From the NCBI GenBank assembly GCA_001414485.1, contig LLEY01000120.1:62001-126000 (forward strand): DNA of 64,000 nt, given 5' to 3'. The stretch is from Calycina herbarum. Its lineage: Eukaryota; Ascomycota; Leotiomycetes; Helotiales; Pezizellaceae. Below are positions 24,265-36,000 of this stretch, piece by piece (within the stretch, counting starts at the first letter, position 1; each line of letters opens with the position of its first letter). The notes below the pieces were generated by a model that saw nothing but the letters and a program-made list of their open reading frames with translations, was not told where the DNA came from and made no database searches. The translations under genes and the position numbers were made by a program.

Positions 24265-26573
24265 ATGGTCAATACCGGGAAGCCTTCGAGAGGCTGCTAC
24301 ATGTGCAGAGCCAGACGAATCAAGGTGCGATCGATTTCCAACAGAGCACCTTCTACTTCCACCTAGTCTGACTTACTTACTAATTTGAAATAGTGTGATG
24401 AAGGGCGACCGGGCTGTAATCGTTGCCTGAAGTCGAAGAGGATATGTCCCGGTTATCGAAATCCCTTCGAGGTCAACCTACGAGATGAAACGAAATCGAC
24501 GAAGAAGAAAATGTCTCGCATGATCAGTCAACACTCTTTCGTTGATGTCCATCAATACCAGGTCCCCCAGAATGAATATTTTCGCTTGACGGATGGATTT
24601 TCAAACCAAGCACCGATAACTGCGTCCAATCTTACTGTTTATGATTCCGCACAATCCTCTTGGAAATACACGAAGAGCCGATCAAGGAAATCTATAAGCA
24701 GTCTAAGTAGCATGAGCAGTTTAAGCAGTTTAAGCAGCCCGACATCGACCTCATCCAGCATCTCCACACAGTCCGGACACCATTTTGGATGCATTACTGC
24801 ATATATCAATACTCCAGTAGACCAACAAGCCGCATGCTACTTTCTTTCAAATTTCGTTTTGCTCCCAGAACAGGGTGTCCTAAGAGGCTACTTGGAATTC
24901 TTAATTCCTATTTTGAATAACGAAAATCCCAACTCTGCTGTGCATGCTGCTTTTTCAGCCGCCGCCCTCGCTGCTTTCGGCACTCGGCCGAACTCGAAAG
25001 CTATACTCCCAAAAGCTGATGTAAGTCTATACTGACCTCTAACCTCATCTAATATGAAGTTTTCTCCAGAGCTTTGATTTTGGATAATACTCAAAGATTA
25101 ACACTGAAACTGACTGTTACCTACAATAGCAATCATATTGCAACGCACTGAAACTAATCAAAACGGCTGTAGCAGACTCAAAGACTGCTTCGAATGACTC
25201 AACAATAGTGGCGGTTCTAATGCTTACTTTCTTCGAAGTAAGTTTCCTTGATTTCATTTTGTGGAAGACGATCTAGCCAACACTACTCTGTAGCAATTGA
25301 CAGCGCCACGACGGAATCATCAAGGTTGGAGTTTCCACGTCGATGGAGCCGCTGCACTGCTGAAGGCTAGAGGCCCAGCTTCCTTCTCCAATCCACAAGG
25401 CAGAGAAGTGTGGAATACTGTGAGAGCCATGATGGTAAATGTCCCCAATTTTTCTTGAAAGACGAGTTTACTGATGGATTTCAGACAATACAACGTATTG
25501 CCGTATCCAAAGGAGTTGACGATGGCGAAGAGTGGTGGATGTCAGTCCCAGCAACCGACGATCATTCGCACCAGTTTGCCAGCCTCAACATTAGGGTTGC
25601 AAAGTTACGCGCAGATAATGATAAGATAACATCGCAAAGGTCCCGTGAAAGCCGTGGTGACGTGATAGCGCTGCTCCGAAGAGCCCAAGACCTGGAGAGA
25701 GAGTATGCTGGATGGTTCGAAGGCTTGACGGGAGAATGGGCCGTCAAAACTGTTTCTTGGATGGAGCACCAAGGACTTGACCTCGAAAACTCGCTCGTCC
25801 ATCCTGGGAAAATTGATTCATACAGCCAAATGTGGATGTCATATCATCATAACATCGGCCGTTCTTCCCGGATTTTTATTTGGACTACGATACTCCGATG
25901 TATCGCTTGGCTATGCGATGGATGCGATTACAAGCTTACCGAGGAGTACGCTACAGGTTCTCAAGTGTGTCGTGGACTGATTGAGGATATTGTTGCTAGT
26001 GTGCCATTCATCTTTGGATGGAATAAGGAAAACGACAAAGCAATGCAAGATCGCTCTTGCTTTGCCTGCGGGACACCTGAAGGGGGCGGTGTCAAATCTC
26101 TGTGGGGTATTTTTGTGATGTGGCCCATATTTACTGCTGCAGTTTCCGACTTCACACTGCCATCCGAGCGGATATTCTTGAGGGGGCGTCTCAAGTATAT
26201 CGCAGAAAACATGGGTGTTTACCAGGCTGCCATAATACTCAGCGTAAGTTCTTTTGCTACCTTCTGTCGCAATTTATACTAACCATTTGGATAGGCAACA
26301 GTTCAGCTTCCATCATTTTACATTGAATGTGAAAGAATGTCACTTGATCCTCATGCTTCGTGCAAAAATAGGAATAAGGAAATTGAAGCAGCATTCGACG
26401 ATGAAGGAGTGGCGTTTGAATCAATAATTGAGGGAACGCCACTAGAGAATTTCTCAGCACCCAATGATGATAACTGGGACTTGTTCAGCGATATACCCGA
26501 CATTTCCGTATCGGAAATTCCTTTTGACTCAGGTTGCATACAGGATATCGGCCGATATACTATGGTCGTATAG
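24265..26573 (+). CDS. Zn2Cys6 fungal-specific transcription factor
   Basis: Six exons: 24265-24324, 24394-25020, 25130-25237, 25294-25434, 25485-26243, 26295-26573; introns 50-109 bp; 657 aa. The N-terminus holds a complete binuclear zinc cluster, CYMCRARRIK then CDEGRPGCNRCLKSKRIC (CX2CX6CX6CX2CX6C); the first intron splits it just before the third Cys. A basic linker (TKSTKKK) follows, then a serine-rich SSLSSMSS-type tract at about residues 110-130, coded by repeated AGCAGTTTAAG-like units. The rest resembles the fungal_trans_2 (DUF3468) effector region of factors that start MVNTGKPSRGC. The C-terminus is acidic (DDNWDLFSDIPD), possibly an activation segment. It is divergent from scytalone dehydratase. 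It lacks the C2H2 fingers of Cmr1-type melanin regulators, so a role in melanin is only a hypothesis. Confidence 0.9.
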
Positions 26574-27015
26574 GAATAGGGGGAGATGGATATATGCTGA
26601 TTGATTTTGGAGATGCAAGTTGATTTACAGGCGAATGTCAGGGAAAGAAGGGCTGAGATTGTTTGATAAACAAGAGTACTGCGTACAGCGTACTGTGTTT
26701 CTCTCCAGTGTTTTAACGATTAATGACTGGGAATAGGGGCGGTTTTTGTTTTCTGTTGTTTGGCTAGCGTGGGCGGTTTATATACTTTTTTCTATGAATC
26801 TTGATATCTATAATGAATAGATACACTCAAAAACACTCTCTGATCACCAATTGGTGATTTATTTGAGTACCATGCTATCCGGTTGTCTAGGTTTGAGCTC
26901 TAACTTATGAAAATTCACAACTGAGAACACTTATATAGCCGACTAACACAGTCGAATAGGTCGAAGTTTATCACGGAGACCAATGCCGTCAATACAGACT
27001 ATAGCTCCAAAGAAC
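26574..27015. other. 3' flank of the transcription factor
   Basis: No gene seen. The stretch probably contains the 3' UTR of the transcription factor and then grades into transposon-derived sequence. Confidence 0.4.
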
Positions 27016-27153
27016 AGAAAAAAGGATAGATGTGCACTGATTCTAGGCTAACCCAAACTCACTGGAAAGTATCATTTTAGTGGTAAAAGTCTAATAACTG
27101 TTAAAAAAGCTCTATAAGCTTTTCTGTTCACTGACACAATAGTCTCTAAATCA
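27016..27153 (+). repeat. Degenerate dispersed repeat X, copy 2
   Basis: Counterpart of 10386-10545 in the same orientation, sharing the blocks GCACTGATT, TAACCCAAACTCACT, ATCATTTT, AAAAAAGC and AATAGTCT. It lies at the edge of the transposon block. Confidence 0.6.
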
Positions 27154-27519
27154 TCAATCTTTAAGACGAGTCCGGGACACGATGATCCTATACCCTAAGC
27201 ACTAGGCATGAGATTTCCGCGATTTTCTTGAGCGATTAATGGCGCTCTGATGCCCCTTTTCGTTCTGAATGCCCATTAGGTCATCTGATGGCGCTATTAA
27301 AGCTTCCTTTGCTTTAGATGATGCTGAATTCAAGTATCACTCTAACGGCACTAAACCCAATTGAAGGAAACACAGCCGAGAGAGAAGTATTATTACGTAC
27401 AAATGAACTACGTATACGTGAACTCTCAGACTCTCGGAGACAATCCAACATCGTTGTAGTCTGAAAACCACCGAGCTACGACTGAGTTTGAAACAACAAA
27501 CATTTGTCCAGCTGCATAG

Positions 27520-27782
27520 TGTTACGGCGCTGGTCCGTAACCTGGAAGGTCACGCGACAAGCACGTGACCTTGGGAACCACCTCGGTGATGAGGATATGT
27601 TGGATCCATGACGCGAGCTATGACGAGATTACAGCTCCTTACAGCTCCTTACAATTACTAAGCAACCCCTTTTCTCTGGGTATATAAACCGCGTTGCCCT
27701 CGTAGATGGAACTGTAGCTTTAAATTCTCGAATTTACATATATATACTCTTGTGCCTTTGCCTTTGGTTATAGATCGTGACA
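27520..27782 (+). mobile_element. LTR-like sequence, 263 bp (solo or orphan LTR)
   Basis: Begins TGTTACGGCG and ends ATCGTGACA, the TG...CA boundaries expected of an LTR. It holds a TATA box (TATATAAACC) about 155 bp in and a tandem TTACAGCTCC doublet, and is followed by AT-rich decayed DNA. The first bases resemble the start of the 329-bp Gypsy LTRs nearby, but the rest differs, so it would be another family. No clear target duplication is visible, so a 5' LTR of a decayed element is also possible. Confidence 0.4.
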
Positions 27783-28237
27783 CTTATTATTATTAATAGA
27801 TATATCTAATATTTATATAAGAATCTAATATTTAATTACTAGTACTTACTTTTTAAGAAATTAAGCTATAGTATAGATTACTTTAAATATTATAAATTTA
27901 TTATTAAAATAGTAATTTATAATATATTATTCTAAGGATAATTATACTATCTACTTAAGAGCCTTAATAAAGAGATTTAAGATAAAAGAGACTGTAGTAA
28001 GACTAAAGAGTAATACTATATAAGTATAATAAATTATAATCTCTAGTTCTCTAGAGAAGTTAATAAATCACTTTCTAGGTTTTTATATATATACTTATTA
28101 GATATTTTAGCTCTTATATTCTAGATTCTTTAAGTAAAGTACTTAATAAATTTCTTATCTAGAGTTTTACTTTTATAAGTAAGTAAATATTTATAGGATT
28201 TACTACTAGATACGACGTTACTCTATTCTATATTTCT
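27783..28237. other. Very AT-rich, RIP-like spacer
   Basis: About 450 bp of extreme AT richness dominated by TA steps, with CA and TG dinucleotides depleted. This is consistent with a transposon body ruined by RIP. The outer Gypsy element is inserted in it: the 5-bp duplication TTTCT at 28233-28237 pairs with 40082-40086. Confidence 0.5.
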
Positions 28238-28566
28238 TATGACAAACCTAATCTGCTAGCCCTCTGGTAGTTATCCTTACCTGTAGTATACACAGGTGTA
28301 GCGGATAATCAGAGAAGTAAGAGGTGGTTTAATTGAAGATCTAAAGCTACAGAAGAGAAGAGAAGGAAAGAGGAGACTTCTAGAGGTCCTATAATATAGA
28401 GATAGCTAAGGAATCGATAAGTTATAGGAATGTCGATCCGTTTATAGAAATGGTTCCTAGCCTAGATAGGAATGGTTCTAGGCTAGGCTAGGAATAGCAG
28501 GCTTTGTAGACGCCGGCGAGCAGCCGTACGCGAGTCACGTGCTCGGCGGTGGCCAGGTCTGTAACA
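28238..28566 (-). repeat. 3' LTR of outer Gypsy element
   Basis: 329 bp, ending in GTAACA on the plus strand. It differs from its partner at 39753-40081 almost only by transitions and lies beside the target duplication TTTCT. Confidence 0.9.
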
Positions 28567-31500
28567 TTACCCCCCCCCTTTGAGTAGAGCTCGCCTGCGA
28601 GCTCTGAACCTACTACCTTATAAGTAATTTATCCTCGTTCTTATAATATTCCAGCTCGTCTATACTATCTTCCTAGCTCTATAACTATTCTACTAAGTAC
28701 CTAGGAGGCCTTAGGAGAGAAGGATTTAGAGTGTGAAACTCTTAAAGCTTATATAGATAGCTTATAAAGTCAGAAGCTAGGTACTAGGCCGGGTCTAGCT
28801 CGCTTTATACTTATTAAACCTAGTATTATAATTTTCTATAATAGCTTCTAGAGGCTAGTACTTAGTCTACATTCTATTCGTTATACCTATTAACTATAAT
28901 AGGTAGTCCTAGTTCCTATAGCTAGCCTAGTAGCGGATTGTTAGGAGCTTTACAAAGCTTGTCTATAGAGATTATAAGCTATATTTTAATTATTAGAGAC
29001 AGGTCGACCTAGAAAGCGTTTCTAACCTTTTCTAGGACTGTATATAGACTAGCTATCTGCTAGTCGAGCTTATAGCTTAGGCAGTCTATATTCTACGTCT
29101 TTGTTAATACGTAGACCTTATCGCCTATAGCAAAGTCTACTGGTCGCTGGTGCTTGTTTACTTACTTACGCTGGCGTTCCTAAGCAGCTTCGATTCCCTT
29201 ATAGGCGGTTTCCTAGGCGCTGTATATATAGGTTACGTACGCTACTGCTTCGTCTTGTAAAAGCTATTTACAGACGCTTATTAGCTCTTCCGGGCTCTAG
29301 CGGACCTAATTAAAGCTAGTACGTAGCACGTAACTAAGCTTGATTTATATAGGCAGAAGAGTCGTCGAGTCCTAGAGAAGTATAGCTTAAGCATAGTCTA
29401 TAATCGGTATTAGTTTAGACTAGTTATTCTAATAGTAGTTTATAAATAGGCGAAGGCGTTAGTTAATCTACTAGTTTATATTCTTAGTTTAACCGTCGGT
29501 TTATATATATATAGCTATAGATAGCTTAATCTTAGTCTCTAGGATCTAGTTAAACTCTTACTAGAACTCTAAGACGAATTACAGACCGTGGTTAAAGATA
29601 ATAGTATCTAACGGTCTATAATAGCACTATACGCAGTTAAGGTAGATCTATGTAGTCTTTTTTACGTCTATAGTCTTTAGATAAGGGATAGAGATAGATC
29701 TCTTACTTAGCTAGTAGATAAAGACAATAATTATATCTATCTTAGACTTATTAGGAGGGAATTCCTTAAAATCAACTAATATATGTTACTATAGGCGATC
29801 TAGGATAGGCAAGGGGTTGAGGAGTCTAGAGAGGCGGTCTTGTAGTACGTGAGAGCGACGGCAGGTCTAGTAGTTATAGACGAATCGTTATATATCTAAA
29901 TAAAGGTACAGCTAGTAGTAGCGGTCTATAACTAGCTTTAGGGTCTTAGATTATCTAGGGTAGGCTACCGAGACTTGATTATAAACCTCGCTTAGTAAGC
30001 GTACTTTAAGATCGTCGTCCTCGGGTAGGATAAGCTGTTCTTAGTATAGTAGGAGGCTGTTATAGGTTGTTTAGCTAGGGCGTTCGTCTATAGCGTACTA
30101 GCGGAGAGCGTTAAGGCCTATACTTGTACGATTAGCCTATAGGATATCGTTAATTAAGTCGTATAGTCTGTCAGCTACTTTAACAGATGTAATATCTACG
30201 GAAGGGTCTAAGTCTAGGTCTATAATAATCCGCGAGTTAAGATTCTTAAGCTATAAGAGGACTTATATACGAGTAGATATCTTTATTACTATTTAACTAT
30301 CTACTTCTTAGTCTCGACGAGTAAGGGAATCCGCTCAATTCTAGCTACTAGGCTTATAAGTAAGTAGGAAGTTAAATCGAGAGAGGGTTTCAGCCTAGCA
30401 GGCTTATCAGCTAGACAAGGCTTTAGTTATTATAAAGTACTTAAGAGCTTTATAGTCTAAAACGACCTATACCTAGTATAGAGACCCTTCAAGCTTAGGT
30501 CTCTAGGCTTCTAGAGAACGTATAATAGCTAGTATCTCTTTATCGTAAATCGGGTAGTTAATCTTAGTAGGTATTATTATCTTAGAGAAGTAAGCTATAG
30601 AGTACTACTCTTAACTCGGCTATAACTGAAGAAGTATACTACTAAGAACGCCGTTAGAGGAATCGGTCTTAACTATAGACTTATATTATAGATTAAAGTA
30701 TATAAGATAAGGTGTATTAATAAGCCGGGCCTTTAGCTTAGAGAAGGCGTCTTAATAAGCAGGTGTCTACTAAAACGGCTAGTCTTTACGAGTTAGAGCT
30801 GTTAACAGGCGTACGACTCGTCTATAGTTAAGAATAAACTTCTAGTAGAAGTTATAAAAGCTAAGAAAGAACTAAATACTATAAACTATAATAAGGCGTT
30901 CTTAGTTATAGATTATTTCTATCTTTTCTAAGTCTACTTTAATCTTATTAGTACTTATATAGAAGCCTAGGTACTTTGTATAAGTAACGTTAAACTTAGA
31001 TTTCTTAATATTAGCTTATAAACTAGCTTTATAAAGCTGTAAAAGAACTTTATAAACGTATTCCTAATAGTCTAGCTCGTTCTTAGAGTAAATAAGAATA
31101 TTATTAAAGTAGGTAGTATAAAAGTCGTCTAAATAGTCGAAGAGTACGTCGTTTATAAACCGTTAATATATTATAGGTCTGTTAGTTAGTCTAAAAGGTA
31201 TAACTTTATACTTATAAGCTCTATAACAGGTCTAGAACGTTATTAGTTCCTTAGACTTAGAGTTAATCTAAATCTAGTAAAAAGCTTATTATATATCTAG
31301 CTTTATAAAGATATAAGCCTTACCTAGATAAGTAAGAGTTTTGTCGATTAATAGAAGAGGATACTAGTTCTTATAAGTTAGGTTATTTAGCTTATAGTAA
31401 TTAATATAGAACTATAGAGAGCTGTTAGACTTCTTAATAAAGAGAATCAGAGCTATAAAGGGGGCTTAGCTAGCTTTAATAAAACCTTTATAAAGGTTCT

Positions 31501-32477
31501 TAATAAGGTATTGTTTTATAGCCTAGAGCTCGTCTGTTAACTAGTAGTAGAGAGGGCTATAGGATAAGTCGTCTACGTTCCCGTTCTTAAGTTCGATCTT
31601 ATAGTTATATAAGTAACAAGAGAGAAGAGTATCGGACATAGCTTTGAAGAAAACGTCTACGAGATCCTAGTAGGCTCTGAGGAGGCTTTCTTAGACCTGT
31701 AAGTCGTCTTTTTAATTTATAAGCTTTTTTTTAATTAAGTAATCGATCTTATAAAGAGAGGTACTAAAGGCTATAGCTTTAGTATCTTATAGGTTATAGC
31801 GATATATAGTAGTATTGATAATAGTAATGTCTACCGGTGGCAGGTTAAGGCATATATGTTTTAGGCGTGTTATAGAGGCTTTACAGATATCTAAACCTAT
31901 AAGAGCGTAGTTTATATTTCGTAAGTTGTTTTAGCAGTCCTAGTACTTACTATAACGTACAGCTAGGGGTGTAGTAGGCGGGCGCGCTAGGATCCGAGGG
32001 ACTAGCAGCTCGTCGATAAGGCTTATAGACAGTTATAGGTCTTCCTAGTATTTATATATAACCTGTTCTTCTAGGGCCTAATCGCAGCGATCTATGTTAG
32101 CTTAGTAATCTAGGTTTAAGAGCCGAGTCTATAAGATCCTAGGATCTAGGAGGCGTAGCTAGACAAGGTTAGGAGAAGGAGGGAGATCTACGAGCTATAT
32201 AAGTCAGCGTTAGCGAGGGTTAAGTTATATGTTAAGCTAGTTAAACTATATACGCCTAAGAATAAGGTCCTAATAGCTAGTATTAAGGAGGACTATAGAG
32301 ACGTTATACTATTTATAGCCGTCTATATATAAGTAAAGAATAATATAGCAGTCTACGGACTATCGACTCTGTCTATTAAAGCCGCGAACTGTAATAGGAG
32401 TAGGAAGAGTATAAATAGTTAAAGAGAAGAAGCGAGCCAGCCCCTAAGCAAACTTTATACTAATAAGTACAAAGCCG
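28567..32477 (-). pseudogene. Outer element, pol region (degenerate)
   Basis: Minus-strand remains of protease, reverse transcriptase, RNase H, integrase and the C-terminal region. They are collinear with 34163-38072 of the inner copy, to which this stretch is the reverse complement with scattered transitions. Many in-frame stops interrupt every domain. It ends at the insertion point of the inner element. Confidence 0.8.
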
Positions 32478-32482
32478 TTTAC

Positions 32483-32811
32483 TATTACAGACCTGGCCAC
32501 CGCCGAGCACGTGACTCGCGTACGGCTACTCGCCGGCGTCCGTAAAGCCTGCTATTCCTGGCCTGGCCTAGAACTATTTCTACCTAGGCTAGGAACTATT
32601 TCTATAAACGGATTAACATTCCTATAACTTATCGATTCCTTAGCTATCTCTATATTATAGAACTTCTAGAAGTCTCCTCTTTCCTTCTCTTCTCTTCTAT
32701 AGCTTTAGATCTTTAATTAAACCACTTCTTACTTCTCTGATTATCTGCTACACCTGTATATACTATAGGTAAGGATAACTACTAGAGGGCTAGTAGATTA
32801 GGTTTGTTATA
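32483..32811 (+). repeat. 5' LTR of inner Gypsy element
   Basis: 329 bp, starting TATTACAGACC and ending GGTTTGTTATA. The canonical TG...CA termini have become TA...TA by transitions. An internal CTATATTATAG at about 32649-32659 could serve as TATA box, with CT-rich sequence after it. Confidence 0.9.
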
Positions 32812-32813
32812 TT

Positions 32814-32823
32814 ATCTAAAGCT
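32814..32823 (+). promoter_or_regulatory. Candidate primer-binding site, complementary to the LTR (self-priming)
   Basis: ATCTAAAGCT begins 2 bp after the 5' LTR and is the exact reverse complement of AGCTTTAGAT at 32701-32710 inside the same LTR, just downstream of a CT-rich, promoter-like stretch. The outer element keeps the same pairing. In Tf1-type elements the first bases of the RNA fold back on the PBS and prime reverse transcription; the same is inferred here. Confidence 0.45.
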
Positions 32824-33030
32824 CCCTTCTTCTCTCTATTTACTACTGCTTCTAGGAAGGATTAGAATATCTATTACGATTCTAACACGACACCTACGGT
32901 CTGTATAGACCGCCTATAGATGCCACCGGCGCCTTATATAGCCCTACGTACCCGCGCCTACCACCGTATACAAGAGCTTAGGGCTCTTCTACCTATACCC
33001 TCTATCTTTATAACTAAGTCGTCTACAACG

Positions 33031-36000
33031 ATGTCTGCCGACCAGCCTACGAACGCTTAACAGCTCGCTACAGCCCTAAAACAGGTCCGCCTACTACGAG
33101 AACAACTAGACGATGTCCGTACCCCTTCGCAAGGGAATACCCCGTCTGAAACTAGATAACATAGGTCGTTTACAGTTAAGCTTAAGGATACTAAGCCCCT
33201 AACAGATAGCTCGTCTCTAACCTTTAATAACTAGAAGATCTAGATTAAGGATAAGTTCCTTATCAACGCCTCTATATTTAAGCTAGAGGAAGCAAAGATA
33301 GCTTACATTTTTAACTATATAGCTAATATTACTTAGAAGTATCTCGTACCCCGTTACTAGAAGGGACCTAAGCTGTTTTAGTCTATAAAAGAAATAATCG
33401 TATATCTTATAGATATCCTAGAGAACCTGTTTAAAGTATAGGACGCTTATATCGAATTCCGCCGGCTTGTTATAAGAGATAATAAGACTTTTACAACCTT
33501 CTATACTCGCTTCTTATACCTTATAGGCACTAGACGGATCCCGACAGACGACTTACAGCCCGACTTATATAACAAGCTTACGCCACCTCTATAATAGTCC
33601 GTCTTACTATTCTTAGACGTCCTACTTATAAGTACGGCCCTAGTAAACAAGTGTCGACTTATTAACAAGAACTTACAAAGACTTCAGCTCCGTAGAAGCA
33701 ACTTACAGACCGCTCGTCTCACCCCCTAGCCTATAACTGCTACTACTACCTCCCGCCCAGCTGGAACTTTTACTACTACTTAAACTACGTTCTATATAAC
33801 CTCCCCTGCCCCGGCCCCCCGCCTTTATAGACTATTACGTAAACCAACGCCTACCTGTAAGAAACCGGACGACACCTGCTTTAAGTATAAGAGGACTAGG
33901 CACTATGCCCGCGAATGCCCTAAGAACTCTAAGCCTATTACAGACGTTAATAAGCTTACGGAGCCTACGTCCGACTTAGAACAGTCGGAAAACGACCAAG
34001 TCTAGGGAAAGTCTCCCCCCTAGGCTTACTTTACCGAGGTCCTAGCTAGTTAGCCATCGATCTAAGTCAGCTACTTAGAGGAAAACAGTTCACAGTCTCT
34101 TATAACCTAGTTTTCAATAGATACGGATTTAAAACCTCTGCTCTAGCTAATACTAGAGCAAACGGCTTTGTACTCATTAGTATAAAGTTCGCTTAGGGAC
34201 TGGCTCGCTTCTTCTCTTTAACTATTTATACTCTTCCTACTCCTATTATAGTTCGCAGCTTTGATAGACAGAGTCGACAGTCTATAGACTACTATATTAT
34301 TCTTCACTTATATATAGACGGCTATAAACAGTATAACGTCTCTATAGTCCTCCTTAATACTAGCTATTAGGACCTTATTCTTAGGCGTATATAGTTTAAC
34401 TAGCTTAACGTATAACTCAACCCTCACTAGCAACGACTTATATAGCCCGTAGATCTCCCTCCTTCTTCTAACCTTGTCTAACTACGCCTCCTAGATCCTA
34501 GGATCTTATAGACTCGGCTCTTAAACCTAGATTACTAAGCTGACGCGGATTGCCGCGATTAGGCCCTAGAAGAACAAGTCGTACGTAAATACTAGAAAGA
34601 CCTGTAACTATCTATAAGCCTTATCAACAAGCTACTAGTCCCTCGGATCCTAGCGCGCCCGCCTACTACATCTCTAGCCATATGTTATAGCGAGTACTAG
34701 GACCGCTAAAACAACTTATAAAATATAAACTATGCTCTTATAGGTTTAGATATCTATAAAGCCTCTATAGTACGCTTAAAACGTATACGCCTTAACCTGC
34801 TACTAGTAGACATCGCTATTATCGGTACTACTATATATCGCTATAACCTATAAGACACTAAAGCTACAGCCTTTAGTACCTCTCTTTATAAGATCGATTA
34901 CTTAATAGAAAAAAAGCTTATAGATTAAAAAGACAACTTATAGGTCTAAGAAAGCCTTTCTAGAGCCTACTAGGATCTTATAGACGTTTTCTTCAAAGCT
35001 ACGTCCGATACTCTTCTCTCTCGTCGTCTATACAACTATAAGATTAAACTTATAGATAGGAACGCAGACGACTTATCTTATAACCCTCTCTACTACTAGT
35101 TAATAAACGAGCTCTAAGCTATAAAATAATACTTTGTTAAGAACCTTTATAAAGGTTTTATTAAGGCTAGCTAAGCTCTCTTTATAGCTCCGATTCTCTT
35201 TATTAAGAAGTCTAACAGCTCTTTATAGTTCTGTATTAATTACTATAAGCTAAATAACCTAACCTATAAGGACTAGTATCCTCTTCTATTAATCGACAAA
35301 ACTCTTACTTATCTAGGTAAGGCTTATATCTTTATAAAGCTAGATATATAATAAGCTTTTCACTAGATTTAGATTAACTCTAAGTCTAAGGAACTAACAA
35401 CGTTCTAGACCCGTTATAGAGCCTATAAGTATAAAGTTATACCTTTTAGACTAACTAACAGACCTATAATATATTAACAGTTTATAAACAACGTACTCTT
35501 TAACTATTTAGACAACTTTTATACTACCTATCTTAATAATATTCTTATTTACTCTAAGAACGAGCTAGACTATTAGGAACACGTCTATAAGGTCCTTTTA
35601 TAGCTTCGTAAAGCTAGCTTATAAGCTAATATTAAGAAATCTAAGTTTAACATTACTTATATAAAGTACCTAGGCTTCTATATAAGCACTAATAGAATTA
35701 AAGTAGACCTAGAAAAGATAGAAATAATCCGTAACTAGGAACGCCCTATTATAGTCTATAGTATTCAGTCCTTTCTTAGCTTTTATAACTTCTACTAGAA
35801 GTTTATTCTTAACTATAGACGAGTTACACGCCTATTAACAGCTCTAACTCGTAAAGACCAGCTGTTTTAGTAGACACCTACTTATTAGGACGCCTTCTCT
35901 AAGCTGAAGGCCTGGCTTATTAATACACCTCTTCTTATATACTTTAATCTATAATATAAGTCTATAGTTAAGACCGATTCCTCTAACAGCGTCCTTAGTA

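Noticed and set aside
28567..28580. C-run that might be a third poly-C MITE
   Set aside because: It is the complement of the polypurine tract of the outer Gypsy element, at exactly the same place beside the LTR as the G-run of the inner copy.
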